Shown here: positions 21,708 through 35,000 of the stretch, in pieces | Position numbering within the stretch: position 1 is the stretch's first letter | Layout of the letters: the number at the start of each line of letters is the position of its first letter | From: Magnaporthiopsis rhizophila | Taxonomy: Eukaryota > Ascomycota > Sordariomycetes > Magnaporthales > Magnaporthaceae | Length of the DNA: 64,000 bases | Direction: 5' to 3' | Assembly (NCBI GenBank): GCA_003049465.1 | Contig: PYSS01000145.1 | Coordinates: 25,109 to 89,108 of the forward strand | Notes under the pieces: model-generated | What the model was told of the DNA's origin: nothing | The model's input: only the letters and a program-made list of their open reading frames with translations | The model's database searches: none | Program-made: the position numbers and the translations under genes

Positions 21708-22352
21708 TCACGGGTATCTCCTAATGCCAGGCATCTGCGGCGTTTCTGTCGTGGTGTAGCCCGCGTACCTCGTGGGCGGCACCCTGGGCGGCGGCTGGTT
21801 GAGCACGGGCGCCTTTGTCGTGCGGAAGAAGCCCGGCCAGCCATAGCCGCCTCCACCTCCTCCTCCTCCTCCTCCGCCAGACCCGCCGACGGTAGACCCG
21901 CCGCCGCCGCGGTTCCCGCGGGTGGTGGTGCGGCTCTCGGCGCGGTAGACGACCTCGACCTCGCGCGCGCCGCGGCGGCCGCGGCGGCGCCGGGGCCGGA
22001 GCAGGCAGCACCACGCCAGCATGACGATGAAGAGGAAGGCGGCGATGGAGCCGACGATGGCGCCGATGTAGTTCTCGCCGCCCGACACGCTGGCCGTCGG
22101 GCCCGGCAGCATGGGCCCCAGGGGAGGCGACGACTGCGTCGCCTCGGCCGCCGCCGCCATGGCCGCCGAGGTCGCGGTGCTGGGGATGGTCTGCACGAGG
22201 GCGCCGAAGGCGAAGGGGATGTGCGTTGGGGTTGCGCTCGGGGCCGAAGAAGCGGCAGAGGTAACGGCGTCTGTCGGCGCGAGGGCCGGCGCGGCGGTGG
22301 CGGTGGCGGCGAAGACGACGAGGGTTGTGAATATGCTGGTCGGCCGCGTCAT
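21708..22352 (-). CDS. Small single-pass secreted/membrane protein
   Basis: A 214-residue single-exon frame beginning MTRPTSIFTTLVVFAATATA, a signal peptide with likely cleavage around residues 20-25. A Ser/Thr/Ala/Pro-rich stretch (25-90) suggests a glycosylated outer segment. A membrane segment at 95-118 (YIGAIVGSIAAFLFIVMLAW) is followed by a strongly basic stop-transfer run (RPRRRRGRRG). The cytosolic tail has a glycine run at about 147-169 and a Pro/Tyr-rich end. The layout (signal, Ser/Thr stalk, one TM, basic stop, low-complexity tail) resembles fungal cell-surface sensor or mid2-like proteins, but no Cys-rich WSC domain is present. The start at 22352 is the first ATG giving a signal peptide; the longer frame upstream is not supported. 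Function is unknown. Confidence 0.68.
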   Translation of the reverse strand: MTRPTSIFTTLVVFAATATAAPALAPTDAVTSAASSAPSATPTHIPFAFGALVQTIPSTATSAAMAAAAEATQSSPPLGPMLPGPTASVSGGENYIGAIVGSIAAFLFIVMLAWCCLLRPRRRRGRRGAREVEVVYRAESRTTTRGNRGGGGSTVGGSGGGGGGGGGGGYGWPGFFRTTKAPVLNQPPPRVPPTRYAGYTTTETPQMPGIRRYP

Positions 22353-22618
22353 GGTCTGGGTTACAGTGATGCGAGCGCCGCCGCCACCACCACCGCCGCG
22401 GTCCCGTCGTGGCGTTGGCAGCTTGTCGTTATCATTCCGCGCGAGTTTCGCATTGCGTGTGGCGCCGAGCGACCTCGGCTCCCCCCGGTTTTGCGCCGGC
22501 GCCCGTCGCGACGCCAAATCCAACAGCGACAGCACGATCCCACGCTCGGGGAGGAAAAGCGCCATGGCCGAGACCGGTGAAGTTTTTTTCGCAGTAGGAG
22601 ACGCGCGTGTGCGTTGTG

Positions 22619-22667
<49 letters not shown>
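22619..22667 (+). repeat. 49-nt poly-A run
   Basis: An uninterrupted A homopolymer about 270 nt upstream of the start codon of the minus-strand membrane protein (poly-T on that strand). It is the longest uninterrupted run without Ns in the window. Confidence 0.95.
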
Positions 22668-22672
<5 letters not shown>

Positions 22673-25600
22673 GAAGCGGTGGCAGATCGTTTTGTATGGT
22701 CAAAAGCGAGGGGCGGGGATGGCACCCTCTCTTGCAGATTGTGTTGGCGCAAGCGATCAAGCGCCCTGCTCCCTTATTGGGTCTGGTGGGATGGAGATGA
22801 ACCAGCCACTCAGCGACCGTCTTCCGGTGAGGAGGTTAGATAATGGCGCAAAGCAAGATGGTTGACAGACAAACGGCAAGCAAGAAAAACAGTCGGGTTG
22901 TGTAAAAACTGAAGAAGATTGATCAGCCGCAGAACGGGCCCGTCGCGGGGTCTTATCGTTTATGTCGTTGTGGAGGGTGGGCGGCGGACGTCGTCGTCTG
23001 CTCGGTGCTTTTTCTTTCTCATCAGAAATCGTTGTCTCCGCGTTTCGTGCCGTGATATCGCAGCACTAACAGCGCCACTCGATTGGACAGCCTGCAAGGA
23101 CCCCATCGCAGCCTGCGTACAAAATTCTCCAGGCAGCCCTTCTTGTCGACACGCGCTGTCCGCTCATCTATCTTCAATCGCGTCAGCTCAAATCATCCGG
23201 CACTTGGTTGGCACTCAGTCCTCCTCCCCTCTCTCCCCTCCTGGCTGGCTGGCTGGCAGGCTGCCCCTCCCATGACTCCTTATTGTGCATGCATACGATA
23301 GGTATGTGCTCAGGAACAGCCCGAGGTCAGGCGGCCAAACGGAGGGAGGCACAGCATAATCCCGCAACTGTTGCTGCCGCTTCCCAGCCCAGCACGTCTC
23401 CGGCCATGCCGAACGTGCTTGCCCGCTTTCTTTATTGCTTATTTTTCTTGTCGTGGCCTTCCGGCTGCCGTACCCCACCGAGACATCGTGGAGGGTTTCC
23501 TGTTCCTGGTGTCTTGTGCATCTTCTCGTCCTGCGCTAGCGGCAAATCGGGCACTACCAGTCTCACAAACTCCGCTGTTCTTCCCCTCTGTGCTCCATTG
23601 ATTGCTGTAAAAATCGGTACCCTGCATCTTGGGCTGAGCGAGCGACCAATGACTAGTCCCCTTACCCACCGCCATATGCAAGCCAGAAACATCAGCCTAT
23701 CAGAACAGCAGACTTGACACAGGTGACGACCTATGGTGCCTCCATTGCCCTAAATTTCTTGCCTGTTCTCGATCACGACATTGAAATGTTCCCGTATTCT
23801 AGCCGCCAGGGATAGCTCCGCTGTGGTGGCCCAGGAGCCGCAAGCACGAGCCCACAAACACTTAGGTAGGTACCTGGTACCTCTAGTCGTCTTGTCCATA
23901 ACAAACGTGGCGTCAGCCGCAATGGCCGCATTGGTGCCTCCATTGATTGGCCCGTCAGCTCAATGATCACGCCGAGCAGCCCGGTCGTGAGTTCTCGGCA
24001 ACAAATCTCGTACCTTGTCCATCACAGCGCTCGTCGCCCAATTAATGGATATTACCATTCTCGGCTCAAAAAGTCCGCGAAAACCAGTCCGAAAGGTATG
24101 CCCTGGCAGTGACTTCACACAGCCATAAACCCAGTGGGCATCGCAATGACTCCATTGCCCACCCAATCAGCCGACCTGATGAAGCCCATGCAATAAGCCC
24201 GCCAAGACGAGGTCTTTGCCTACCTGCGCGGTCTTGGCGGCATTTTCTGGTGTCCGAATGTGCAAATATCTCGCGCTGTCGTCAGCGTCGCCTTGCAGCC
24301 ATGACGCCACTGAACGGATAGGAGGGAGGTGCCAGGGCCGATCACCCGGCAGTTGTTTTCAGCCGCTGCAGACAACCCTGTACTAATTGGAAGCGACAGC
24401 GAGTACTGAGGCAAGCCCGTTGCATATCTTTTGTGACTGCCCATGGGTAGGCGTAACCGCTCAACAAGCTGGTTCGTACCACGGTGGAGAGAGGAAGTGG
24501 CAAAAGGGGAAAAGAGAGAGAGAAAAAAAAATTGTTTACACAAAAACAGATCGATACGACCACGTCACACCGCACCAGGCGTCAAGCCATGGCGACGGCG
24601 GAATCTCTTTGCAACCCATATACCTATAAGAAAAACTTGACGGAAACTTCTTATCAGCCCACTAATTAACTATGAAACCTTGTGCTTTGATTCCGCCATG
24701 AGCCGCCCTAATGAACGTCCAACTTCCTGAGCAAGGCAACCAAACTCTCCAAGGCCCCTCCGCATATCCATCCTCCCAAATAGCATGAGGCCCGTCTCAC
24801 CTCCAAGCACAGCTCTGTCCGCCCTACCCGTACGGCCGTTCATGGCCATAGGTTTTATTTATTTGCATCCGTTTGGCAACGCAGAAAATTCAGAGACTTT
24901 TTGCGCTTTGGCATGAAGAAGTGAAAAGTGCTCTGGATAATTGGCAGACAGCAACCCGGATAGAGGTGCCGTTTCCCGAAGCTTTTAGGGTATATGCCTG
25001 CGAGGACTGTCATGGGTAGTTATAAAATCAGTATTCTCATGCCGGCCTCGGGAGCCGTTCCCGGTCTGCAATACCTGCCTACATCTCGGGCCCCGGAACC
25101 CGCGACGTCCCCTGCTGTTCAAGTCGAAACGTGCACTCTTCGGTCACACTAAGGGATGGCTCTCCCGGAATTACTAATCTAGTTTTCGATTTCGGTAATT
25201 AGTCTGCCTCTAATTACCTAGAGACCTGACATTCTCACCCTAAATGCCTAGACGCTGAGCCGCCTACAGTTTGGTCTGTAGCTATAGAAGGTAGGTAATC
25301 TTATGACCGTGAACCGGTGTGACGGTGAGGGAGATGAGCAGGGTGAAGCTCCGTAGTTCAAAAGGATCGGGATGTGCTTTGTACCTGTCGTGTGAGATTG
25401 TAGCTTCTGCCTGCCATGAGGTAGACGGGCGTTAGGTCGTTTGACCAGAGGCAGCGATTGCGGCTTCGAACGGTTTCTTTTCCCTATTATCTTGTGGAGG
25501 ACCATGGCTCTCCCCTAGGCCTACCAACTCTTGGTTTAGGCTCTCAGCTGACATATGGCTACGGTTCGCAGACTCCTTCGCCTCACGCATCCAGTCTATG

Positions 25601-25926
25601 GACCTCTTGACTTGGAGCTAACAAGGTGACGTTAAGATTTGTGATGTTTATCAACAGGGCCACAAGCGCAACCCGTAAGATCCACTACCTCTTCGACCTG
25701 GCGTTCGCCGGTTCCTAGCGGGCTCGAACAGGCCGTTTATCGAGCCCAAGGATCGAAGAACGGAGCCGCCAACACGACGGCGACGGCCGTGACGTGCACC
25801 AGGATCGTCACGGGCGAGCTTCAGAAAAGAACACAAGACGTAAATTCAAAGGCGACGCTTACAGGCCACGTTCACACAAGATAGACCTCCGCCGTGGGGA
25901 AATAATAATATGAGACAGTTATTATG

Positions 25927-26035
25927 GCAAAGTAGAGGTGCCTGTGGTAGACCAGTTGGCTTGATATCATGTCCTTAGAACTGCAGGGATACCAAGTGGG
26001 CGTCGGAAATCCAAGGCTCTATATATCTAAAGGCG
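25927..26035 (-). repeat. Dispersed TATA-bearing repeat, diverged copy
   Basis: The minus strand reads ATATATAGAGCC, then GATATCAAGCCAACTGGTCT and ACCACAGGCACCTCTACTTTGC. It is arranged head to head with the plus-strand copy at 26073-26188, 37 nt away. The two form a diverged inverted pair. Confidence 0.5.
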
Positions 26036-26072
26036 GAGGCGGAATGGAGAGTCCTTTGTAATAATCCCTATT

Positions 26073-26188
26073 CTGCAACGCACCCGTATATATAGAGCCA
26101 GAGGGTCTCCTGCACTCACCTCTCTTATTAGTCCCTTTGAGATAGATCAAACAAATCCCTCTACTGCATGCGCCTTTACTTTGCAATA
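26073..26188 (+). repeat. Dispersed TATA-bearing repeat, copy
   Basis: Reads CTGCAACGCACCCGTATATA, then TAGAGCCAGAGGGTCTCCTG, a CT-rich middle, GATAGATCAAACAAATCC and CTACTGCATGCGCCTTTAC ending TTTGCAATA. Its closest relative is the copy at 55857-55961. Confidence 0.65.
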
Positions 26189-29100
26189 TCTGACGGCGAC
26201 CAGGCTCACGATACGGTCCTGGGCAGGATAAACCCGGATCACCGAAGCCACTCACTCTTTTGGGACAACTCCTGGAGCGACACTGCTCTCGGGAGCTCGT
26301 ATTCGCATGACTGCAAGCATATCTGCAAGGCAGAATGTCCTTACTCTAGGAGTACATAGGACCAAGGCCTGAAGTGGTGCAAGGTTATACATGCCTGTAC
26401 TTTAACGCAAGCAAACAAGTTTTCCCTGCATCCTTTGCTATCCGCCTAACCTTTCCTGCTCCCGCATGGTCTCCCGCTTTGGTGCCAGATCCGCTGCAAC
26501 TAACCCAACGGCCTAGACAAAGAAGATTCGTATGAACAAATGCCTCGAGTCGTCCGAAAGACTGCACTTCACTTCCTGAACTCCTGTGCTGGTGCGTTCT
26601 TGCCCCCTCTCTTCGTGACTGCTGGGCCTGCCAAAGCCTTTGCTCCTCCTGCCTTTGTTTTTAATGGCCACGGGCTGCTTCGTGTACCCTCATAGCCATT
26701 GTCACCAAGTCGAGCCCATAACAAGTACGTGGCCACTCTGGGTATGCAACCGAAACACCACACACCAAACAACGGCAATAAGTCTGACGCTCCCAGCTTC
26801 AAGTGCCAAAATCCATACAGGCACGTACCACTGGATGGCTGCGCCTCCCCTCTGGCTCCCTGGGCGCGGTGGTTACACAGATGACGTTGAGCCCTATTAG
26901 AGGCGCCATCCCCTGGCTGGATCGAATGGCATCGGCAGTGATCAGCCAAAAAAAAAAACTCCCACACCCTCCTGTATCGCTTCCTCAGGCTTCCCAAAGT
27001 AGCAGTCCCGAGAGCCATCTCCCGCGGTCATCGACATAAGCTAAGAAGATCAAAGACAGAACATCCCGTTCCCTGTTATTGAGAGGTCCAGAAAAGGAGG
27101 TCCGATGGCCTCTGCCGCGACAGCCAACGTCATTTCTCCGCATTGCTCTAGCCAGTCACGATCGTTCATGATAGTGACCGACTTCTTTTTCTGTTGAGAC
27201 GGCTGAGGCGGGTCCGGACAAATACATCAACCTTTTGCCTCGATGATGCATCCTGCAGGGCACTTCACGGTGGCTGCATGGAAAGCGAAAGAACACGGGC
27301 GATGACTAGCGAATGGGCACCGTGCTTTGCTCATACTGGCTCGATGTGTTGGGAGGGGAGTGTGCATTCTACGCAACGCTTCAAAAGGCCACGGAACACA
27401 GAATGAGATGAGTGGATGTTTGGGGCAGCACCATCTGATAGGGGCCTGCCTTTGTAGAAACACACTTCACCCTCCCCGAGGCCCTGGGTAGCATTCGTTC
27501 AATGAGCATGCGATGCCGGCAGCCCTCCATCGATGCTCCTCCTCACGTGTCCAAAGAGGAAACGATCGACGGTTGTGGCTGCAGAAATGTTCAACACCAT
27601 CACAGCAGGGCATAAAACCCATTGCTACAGCACGCCAATGGAGGGCACTCACTAACTGCTACAGCGAGGTGGTGGTGGTGGTGGCTACAGCAGGATCGCT
27701 TTCTCCCCCGCCCGAGTTCCTGTTTTTATCCCGACCACCCGCATGATCGCTCAGCTCGTTGAGCAGCCGGTCTGCATAAACAGTATGCCGCCGAGGCACA
27801 GCAGAAACCGGGCAGATAGGAGGCGGGGAACGCAAATAAAGGGTGGCACCCACTTTTGATAGAGAAAAGCCCGTCGCCGCACGCAGAGCTTATCCACCAC
27901 GGCCGAGTGTCAACTTGCCGAACCCATCCACGGAAGGGTCTTTTGCGCGACTGGTTGGCGACGAAGCCATTTAGATAATTTCGCCTCTGCGTTGCATTCA
28001 CTCCTGCCGCATTCTCTCGGCTTCTTGATGATTCTGCCACACGGGACATCCAACTGCACTCCGAAGTGAAGATGGTGGGGGAGACTGTGGATGGGTGATG
28101 TCAGTTCGCCCTAATCTTTGCGTGGCAGGCCTCGATACGAAGCTTGGCCATAACATGATACAAGTTCATCAATTTTTGATGTCGACATGCCCTCATACGA
28201 ACCGGAGGGCCCATCAAGGTGCCTCACGTCGGTCGGGACGTTGTTCCATCTGAAGAGGAAGGATGGGCATGCAGAGCTCTGAACCGACGCAGGACAAGAA
28301 ATACTGTTGTCAAGGACTTGGAATTACCCTGCCATCTGACCCCTACAAGACCTATCAGGAGCTCCAGTTGCTCTGGCTGTGACAATGGAGGGGAGGTGAC
28401 GGATGGCAGACAGCCAAGAAAGGGTCCCTTTGTGCGCCATGCATATCAAACCACAGCCCCTGACCCGCCAGACACAACGCAAAGGGTCTATCATTTTGTG
28501 GGCAGCTGGACCCTGATCGGCAACGGGTCTTGGAAGGTCCTGCCCAGTCACTGCCAGCCGAGGCGAAGCTGGCGCAGGTCAATGGCGACGAGCCTCCTGA
28601 GTATGCCTCACATGCCACAGGCTTGACGCTGTCGTCATCGGGGAACTTCCTGAAAGATCGCGGTGCTCTGCCATGGCATCCACTTGCCGGCACTTCGTGT
28701 CCCAGGCCCCTCCAGGGTTACGATCTCGAGAGAATCGACACAGCACCAGATTCCCTGATGTGACTGGAGACCAAATGGCGGTATAGGAATCGCTAAAGCC
28801 ACATGGAGGGGAATATATTACAGTATAATTAACACAGGGAGGGACGGAGAAGAAGCGCCCGCTAGAACCTTAGCAGATAAGCCGACTGGGAAGCGGCGCC
28901 AGCGTCCAACGGCAAGATAGCGGGCTCGAGGCAACTGGGCCCAAGCGGATGAAGCAGCCGACAAGGGCGTACCTTGAGCCTACTACAGCGTAAGGGAAAC
29001 CCAATGATGGAGGGTAAGCCGGCGTCAAGAGAAGAGCCGTCCGGCGCGGAAGTAGCGGCAGGGAACGAAAGGGGCCAAACAGTGCGTCGCTGGAGAGGGG

Positions 29101-31348
29101 TGCGCAAAACGAACCTCTGCAGCGCGCGTCCGGCGCCATGCAACCTTGATGGGAGGGCAGATGTTTGCCACCCAGCTAACTGGGTCTGGCGCGTTTCCCG
29201 AAGACAGTCTCCTCTTTTTTGGCTTTTCTTCGCCCTTGGACCCTGATGTCCAGTAATCGCCATGGTAGGATCCCGAGAAAAGCAGGACATGGAAGACCCC
29301 TTCTGCTGTCACAGCCCGGAGGGGTAAGAGACGCGGGTGTGATAATAATGGGGACGGTGGTATACGCGGATCACCTCGAGCGCGGTTCCCCGTCCAATCC
29401 GCTGCGTGATAACGACCATGGGCGTTGAACATCGAACGGGAGGAGAAACAAGGGGTGTGGGCTAGATGGAGCTCGCCGACATTTCCAGATTCTCCTTTTT
29501 GAACTATGTCGACTTTCGAGCACCTTCAGCGCGATACGACATCACGCCTGTGCCGGATGGGCTTGATGATTTCCTGGTCGTACTGTGATGGTAGCACGAA
29601 GAATTCGATTATAAAGCAGGTGGTTGCGATGTCGGAGGCGACGACGACATGTGATTGTGGCGTGATATTTGACTCTCGGGGAAATATCAAGATGCTGCCG
29701 TGATCCATGGGATGGGCAGGCACTTCAATGCAGATAAAAAAAAGAAAGAGAGGGAAAAAAACTGTTCACCGACCTGATTCTTGTCTCGCCACTCACCCCT
29801 CCATCATCGACCGGTCAACGCAAGCCGCATATTAGGTGTGACAGCCATTTGGGCGTTTTCTGCCTTGTTAATGGCCCCCACCCATGCTGATGCTTCCTGT
29901 TTGTTTGGCGGTGGTGGTGCCGTGGTGCCCTCGCTGGTGCTCGCAAGTGCGCCATGCTGCTTTGGAGTGGCGTTTGGGAATGGCGAATGTCCAAGCCCAG
30001 ATCAAAGCACGACTTTGAGTCAACGGCCGCTGGGGAAGTACGAGAGATCTGGGCGGACTCTTCCCAGATCACCACCAGTTGCTGTGCGTCTGTCAATTGA
30101 CATCTGACAGTTGGGTGTGGTTGCTGCCGTCCGATGTGGAAAGAAATGTGTGGTAATGACGAGAGCCTGGCCGTCTTCTGCTGATTCACATGCAAAAAGA
30201 TGAGGCAAGGAAACGAGGCGGTCCTGCAATGACCCCTCCCAGCTGCATGCAGGCAAACACCAGCATCCAACCAGTAGAGCTCCTTTCTCCGTCAGAGGGC
30301 CAGGCCATCTTGGCATCTTGGTGGGTGAGAATACAGCCATCGCCACCACAAACCACATACCGACTAGTACGGTCCCACATTACGTAGAGAGACTGGCACT
30401 TACTGGCACTAACTGGTCCTCCGTTGATGTTCTAGGGGAGTGAGAGGGAGGGAGAGAAAGGAGGGGCACTGGCGACAGCCCAGGAATCCATATGGTTGGC
30501 CAACAGCGCTGCTTGGCCTGATGCTGCAAAGTGTGTATCGACCGTCCGGCCCCTTGGCGTGCATTGCAGCGTCGCACGCGTATGCGGGCAGTGAATGCGT
30601 CGCGGACATGGAAGGTGCAATGAGGGAAGTTCAAAATAAAAATAAAATAAAAAAAGTGAAAAGCGAAAATGCGACGCGAGTGAGGTTGGAGGGGCGAGGG
30701 AGGGAAACAAGAAAACGCCCTTCTCCTGCTGGACGTGATATTAATTAGCCTCCATCCACAGACCAGACCAGACCTATCCGGGCCCAGAGTGTCACCAAAC
30801 CACACACCGCCGGACGCCCCAAGCAACGTTGAAGAGGAGGGGTATAGTCCGAGGAGTGCCTCACCCCTGGAGGAACTCAATAGATGCCGCGCTTGGCCAT
30901 GCAGGTTCTAATTTGATGTCTCCAATCTATATACGCGTCGCGCCCGAATATCATATCCTTTTGGTGGGGTTACGAAAACCATCGATCCCTCACACCCCAC
31001 CTACATACATGGTGGTACATCCAATCTATGTATTTTAGAGAAAAGCGGGCGGCAAACTTTCATCGTCGGATTTTGTTGCTGCTGGGAGGGCCCAGCAAAG
31101 ACGGGGCTGCTGAAACTTTTTGCTGGAGGCTGGCTGCCCAGGCTGCTCCCAACCCCTCATCCTCGTCTTTGTTGCGCGTGCCGCACCCCACCACCGCTAG
31201 CCCCCAGGGATCGGAGCGTTCGTCGTACCGGCCAGTGCTTGCCGGCGATCGGCCATCCAAAAAAGCTACTGGTCCTGATCCACTCCGAATGCGATGCGAT
31301 CCCTCCACCGGGGATGTTTTTTTTATCGTGTAGTTATCCAGGAGAGAC

Positions 31349-31375
31349 AAAAAAAAAAAAAAAAAAAAAAAAAAA
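31349..31375 (+). repeat. 27-nt poly-A run
   Basis: An uninterrupted A homopolymer within the gene-poor stretch, preceded by GGAGAGAC. No element boundary is evident. Confidence 0.9.
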
Positions 31376-32046
31376 GGAGGCAAACAGCATGATCAGGTCT
31401 AGATCACCCTACCCGGCCATCAGGGTCCAGAGCGGCACTTCCTCGGCCCATTCGTCCAGGGGTTGCCAAGAAGGAGGAGATATGCAGAATCGCGAAATAT
31501 CGTTAAAAAGAGAGCGAACGGAACGAAAACCGGCAACGGAGAGAGAGGAGGGGAGGGGTGTATGGGTCCTCTTTTCTTAACAATTTGCTATCAGGCTACC
31601 TAGCTTTGGCGCACTGGGTGTGTGCCGCGTCCACCTGGAATGTTCTCAGATCAACTTTCACACCGCTTGACTCGATGGAAGGGCGATGACAGATGGTGTG
31701 GTGGTCTACTGTAAGGGAGAAGAAGAGAGCACCTCGCCAGTGAGTGCCAGTGTCCCGCCCCGGCAAGGAGCATCCTCTCCGGCGCGTCAGTCGCGCGGCA
31801 GACCACTGACGCGGAGGGAAACCAAAAGTTGGGCAAGCTTCCGGGGTGCGTCCACACATGGGGAGAGACCACAGAAAGAGGAAAGCCAGTGCGCAAACTA
31901 CGACCTAGGAGGAGAGCCGGGCTCGCCAAGATCTGTTGGTGACGGCAACACATTCCGAGGCTGAGCATGAGATGGGAGCTACGGAGGCCGCGGAGAATCC
32001 GCTATCAAAGTTGTCTTCTCCCTTATCTATGCCTCGTTATCGCAGA

Positions 32047-32081
32047 CCCCCCCCCCCCCCCCCCCNCCCCCCCCCCCCCCC
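32047..32081 (+). repeat. Poly-C run with one unresolved base
   Basis: About 34 C residues interrupted by a single N at 32066. The N shows that the run length was uncertain in the assembly. Confidence 0.95.
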
Positions 32082-35000
32082 GCCTCGTAATATCCAAAGA
32101 GCAGACTATCCCTAGCGCGGGGACCACAGCCAAGACTTGGATGCATCGAAATTGCATTCCAAGGCCACGGCAAGGAGGGGTAAGCAGCAGCCAGCTCGAC
32201 GGCGTGGCAACTCTTAGCGACTGCTTGGCCTCAGCTCGTCCAGGTCGAGGATTTCTTGATTGTCAGGTTTTCCCGACCGCAACTGGGCCCTCGTCCAATA
32301 CCGACGCGTCTCGGTAGCACATGTGCGGGGAAACGGGGAGAAATGAACGCCCGCTGTGATTGAGGGGTACAGCACCAAGAGTGGCAAGATAGGGGCAAGG
32401 TCCTATCGACTAGTGGGATTTTATTTCCTATTGTACACAGGTACTCGGCGGTGAACAACGGGGCCGTCTAGCTGTTTTTGCCCAAGTCAGCATATTTAGC
32501 GCTCCGGGTGGCGTCAAGGCTGGCGTGTTAGGACGACCGCGGAGAACTGGAGCGAGCGTTGGTGGATTGCGCCACCCTCCCCCGCCGCCGACGCCAAGTT
32601 TTACTTTGGCCAGTAACAAAAACGTGGTGGCTTACAACGCTTGCAGGGAAAGGCCTGATAATGGCCAGAAGTCAGATGATCGGCCGGCGCCGTCGACGGC
32701 CGTCGTCGGGTAGGCGTCAGCCCATTGCTGCGTGTCTCCGTAGATCCTGACGCGGCTTGCCCCAGGCAGGGAGATTGCCGAACATGTGCATCCGTCTACG
32801 GGGCATGGATGTGTATACCTAGGTTTCCAGAGAGCATCCGATGCTGGTGAGTCCTACACGTTGAACAGACATTTGAGTCAGTCCCCAGGCGTGCAGCAGA
32901 AAACGAAATCACCCTCTCAAGCCGCGACTCGTCAGCGTAGGATCTCCGGCCGTTGCGACTTGTGTTGCTGCTGTACAGGCCGCCACCGGAATACCAGATG
33001 TCGTCTAGGGCCGGGGGAACCGGGTGTCGTTGCTGCAGCTGCTGCTGGTCACCAGCTCGCCATGTCCAAGACAGCAATGCGAAAAAGAAGAACCAGTCTG
33101 CCTCGATTCGCTGCCCACGAGGAGGGGTTGTAGTGGACATGCGTACGCATACGGGTCTTCACCATCGGACCTCCAGCCAGCAACATGCAGCATTTACGCG
33201 AGGTTGACTTCATCCTGCAGAAGTGCGTAACGAGGGGAAGCCAGAAAGCCACAAAAGCCTCGGGGTTTTTCTCCTATTGCGGGCCGCCCTGTTCTGATGC
33301 CATATTTCTTCCCCGCACAAATGCACGATAATATCTTTTGTTTGTGAAATGTGAAATCCGGGAAAAGATGGAGTTTGTGGGGAAATACCAGGAGCAGGTA
33401 GGTGGTTGGCATTTCCAACCCTGTCCAACATTTTGCACTACCCACCGTGGAGCGCAGTCGCCGGCCCCTCGAAAGGGCAAGCCGAAGAAATGTGTTGTAA
33501 TTCCGTGGAGAAAACAGAAAGAAGAGGACCGACCGAGAGGGTTGGACATGGGGAGCTGTATCATGGCGCACTGCCAAAAGGGTACTGTCCTGTGCTACCA
33601 TGTTTGGTGTCTGTGTGTGTGTGTGCTCAACCTGGCTTCCGTGACATGGCAGCCCGCAGGACGAAAACGAGAGGCTAATCTCGGGCTTCTGCTGCAGTGG
33701 CACGTCGGTGTGCGCCCCAATTTCGCCGTGCCGCCGCCGGCACGATGGTGGCATCTGTCAAGGCTGCCAAAATCTCAAGTCTTGGATGCAGGCCGGCCCT
33801 CAGACGAGGGACCTTCGACCCTGACCGGTCTGGGGGAACCACGCAACCCATACGAGCCTGCGTCCCCTACCACCTGCGGCCTTGAGACACGGGATACACC
33901 CCTTTTGCGCGCCCCGTGCTCCTGCTGTGAGAAATCATCGTAGACTTTCGCACCTCCTGGGCAGGTCCATGATACGCCTAGGCGACTGCCCAGGTTGGGC
34001 CTTCCTGTCACCCACTCCCGTCGAACCTGAAAAGGAGGGAGGCACCAGTCCGGGTGGCATCCACGGTGCTCCCAGCGGCTGGCCGTCCATTGGCTTTACC
34101 CCAGTCAGGTATCAGGCAGACAGCGCCAGAGGTGCTGTGTCCCATCCTGAGGCGGCATAACAGCTCGGCCGTGCTGCGGTGCGCGAGGGCGGAGACAAGG
34201 CCGCGAATCGCCATTGTCGTCTCTCAGTGTGCCCAGCTTGTGAACTAGACGCATGGAAGCGCAAGCACAACGTGCTGCCGACCCGGAGATAGTCGTTTCA
34301 CCGAGGAGGAAGGCGGCTTGGCCCGTTTTGCAGAAAGCACTGCTTCCGTGTCGGGAACAGCAAGTAGCAAGCACGAACCAGAGTCGTCGCGCCCACTTAA
34401 GCGTTGCCCAACCAAGCACAGGCTCGCTGTCAATACGCTCACTGCAAGAAGCCGGTGAGCGTCCACGCGGCTGGCCTGGCAGAGGGGCGATGATCTGGAA
34501 CGTGTTTGACCATGGAGTCGCCGTTTGGCCATCGTGTCGCCGTCGAGGTAGCGTTTGCTGATCTTGATGCCCGACAAAGAGCCATCAAGTCGGCCAAACC
34601 TGCCTGCCACCTACCGGCGTGGCGGTGGCAGTGAGGGGTAGGTCGAGTGTACAGTGTCTTTCGCACCTTGGCTGGGACCACTCGGCGACGGCCGAGGGCA
34701 GAGCTGTGAGCTAGGTGCCTTAGCCCCTGGTTCGGACTCGCATCTCGATTCAGCCCGCCCACCTCCCCTCCCCAGCACCGTACGCAAGACGCCACTTAAA
34801 AGGAGCCTCAACAGAAATATCGGACCAGAACTATGGGCCTCGACGGCCGGAGTTCCTCTTTCTTTTCCTTGTCAACCAGGGTGATCGTGGAGACCGGGTG
34901 GATAACTTTGGTGCCATTGGGAGATGGTTCGAAGTTGAGCACATCGAGGGGTGCCGCCTGATTGGCTAGCGCGGGAGACCAAGCAGCTGCACCCCAGAGT

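Noticed and set aside
22111..22800. Plus-strand frame with a lysine run
   Set aside because: Shadow of the small membrane protein extended through the poly-A run.
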